Origin: an uncultured Bacilli bacterium
Lineage (GTDB): Bacteria > Bacillota_I > Bacilli_A > RF39 > UBA660
Direction: 5' to 3'
Assembly: GCA_904502155.1 (NCBI GenBank)
Contig: CAJGDV010000084.1
Span: 1 to 5,418, forward strand
Length of the DNA: 5,418 nucleotides
Both the position numbers and the translations under genes were made by a program. Numbering within the stretch: the first letter of the stretch is position 1; every line of letters starts with the position of its first letter. Shown one piece after another: positions 4,972 through 5,418 of this stretch. The notes under the pieces were generated by a model. It had not been told where the DNA came from. It worked only from the letters and a program-made list of their open reading frames with translations, and did no database searches.

Positions 4972-5418
4972 ATGAGAAAAGGATTTACGATGGTTGAATT
5001 ATTGGCTGTTATAATAATTGTTGGTACTGTAGCAATACTTTCATTTACATCTTTAACTAATACTATAAAAAAGAATAAGATACGTGAACAAGAAGTATTT
5101 ACTACTAATGTTATAAATGCTGCAAAACTTTATATGACATCTCATTTAGATGATTTTCCTAATATTGATGATAATAACTTTAATGCTGTTATAACATCAA
5201 GAAAATTAATTGAACATAAATATTTAAAAGAAAATATTGGAAATCCTAATGATACTAATATATATTTATATTATATCGATGTACAAAAAGATAAAGATGG
5301 ATTTTTATCATATAGTTTAAAATATTCTGAAAGCGGCTCTATTACAAAATATACAGATCCAGTTTTAAATGGAGCAGATCCAGAATTGGATATAGGAATG
5401 ATTCCAATTTATTTTGAT
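4972..5418 (+). CDS. Prepilin-like protein, 5' part (runs off the window)
   Basis: The first 149 codons are present, with no stop before the window edge. The N-terminus MRKG|FTMVELLAVIIIVGTVA is a clear prepilin signal: cleavage after Gly4, Glu9 as mature Glu5, and a hydrophobic helix to ~27. A basic turn KKNK (33-36) and the pilin core (~40-120) follow, including KLIEHKYLKENIGNPND (78-94) and a final strand FLSYSLKY. After ~127 the sequence changes to YTDPVLNGADPELDIGMIPIYFD in two runs. From memory this resembles the linker (DPxL..GMIPV) before large ectodomains of Firmicute surface proteins, so the complete protein may be much longer than a simple pilin. The ATG is set by AGAGGG at 4961-4966 with a 5-nt spacer, one base after the stop of the upstream pilin-like gene. 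Role: pilus or pseudopilus subunit carrying a displayed domain, by inference. Confidence 0.88.
   Translation, partial: MRKGFTMVELLAVIIIVGTVAILSFTSLTNTIKKNKIREQEVFTTNVINAAKLYMTSHLDDFPNIDDNNFNAVITSRKLIEHKYLKENIGNPNDTNIYLYYIDVQKDKDGFLSYSLKYSESGSITKYTDPVLNGADPELDIGMIPIYFD

Noticed and set aside
1..5418. CRISPR array, tRNA, rRNA, insertion sequence or phage attachment site
   Set aside because: No spaced direct repeats, cloverleaf-like sequence, transposase motif or terminal inverted repeats were seen on either strand.

Overview
The window is very AT-rich. Leucine is mostly TTA, arginine mostly AGA, and stops are TAA or TAG. Shine-Dalgarno sites are strong, and tryptophan is written only as TGG, with no in-frame TGA. 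Together with a Bacillus-like ClpP, a type I GAPDH and repeated Gram-positive-style prepilin genes, this suggests a low-GC Firmicute, perhaps a Bacilli/Mollicutes-related uncultured gut lineage such as RF39. The lineage is an inference; no rRNA or other marker is present to fix it.

Left part (1-3463): the last 16 codons of a plus-strand gene end at 51. They are followed by a perfect palindrome that acts as a two-way terminator against clpP, which is on the minus strand (77-643). A 96-bp divergent promoter region separates clpP from a plus-strand pair: a 554-aa nucleoside (uridine-type) kinase with an N-terminal ThrRS-like TGS/SAD region, then glyceraldehyde-3-phosphate dehydrogenase 29 bp later. 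A hairpin terminator whose stem begins on the last base of the GAPDH stop codon closes the pair. These are housekeeping genes for protein turnover, pyrimidine salvage and glycolysis.

Right part (3464-5418): a cluster of pilin-like genes. The first (3490-4365) has a class III-type prepilin signal and an unrecognised beta-rich C-terminal domain with different codon use. After its terminator comes a ~260-bp stretch with no convincing gene. It ends in a strong orphan terminator and may hold a small RNA. Next are a 104-aa TTG-initiated membrane-anchored protein, which looks like a pilin without the cleavage motif, and, one base after its stop, a second prepilin (4972 to the edge). The second prepilin leads into what appears to be a larger ectodomain. 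The last two genes are almost certainly co-translated.

The three pilin-like proteins share one layout: N-terminal hydrophobic helix, basic K-rich turn, amphipathic helix, then a segment around an (N/S)P motif and a short strand pair. They probably form part of a surface pilus or pseudopilus. No prepilin peptidase, assembly ATPase or platform protein is visible here. The most interesting signals are the pilin-like protein without a peptidase site, the variable C-terminal domain of the first prepilin, and a near-duplicate terminator/promoter/SD leader in front of two of the genes.
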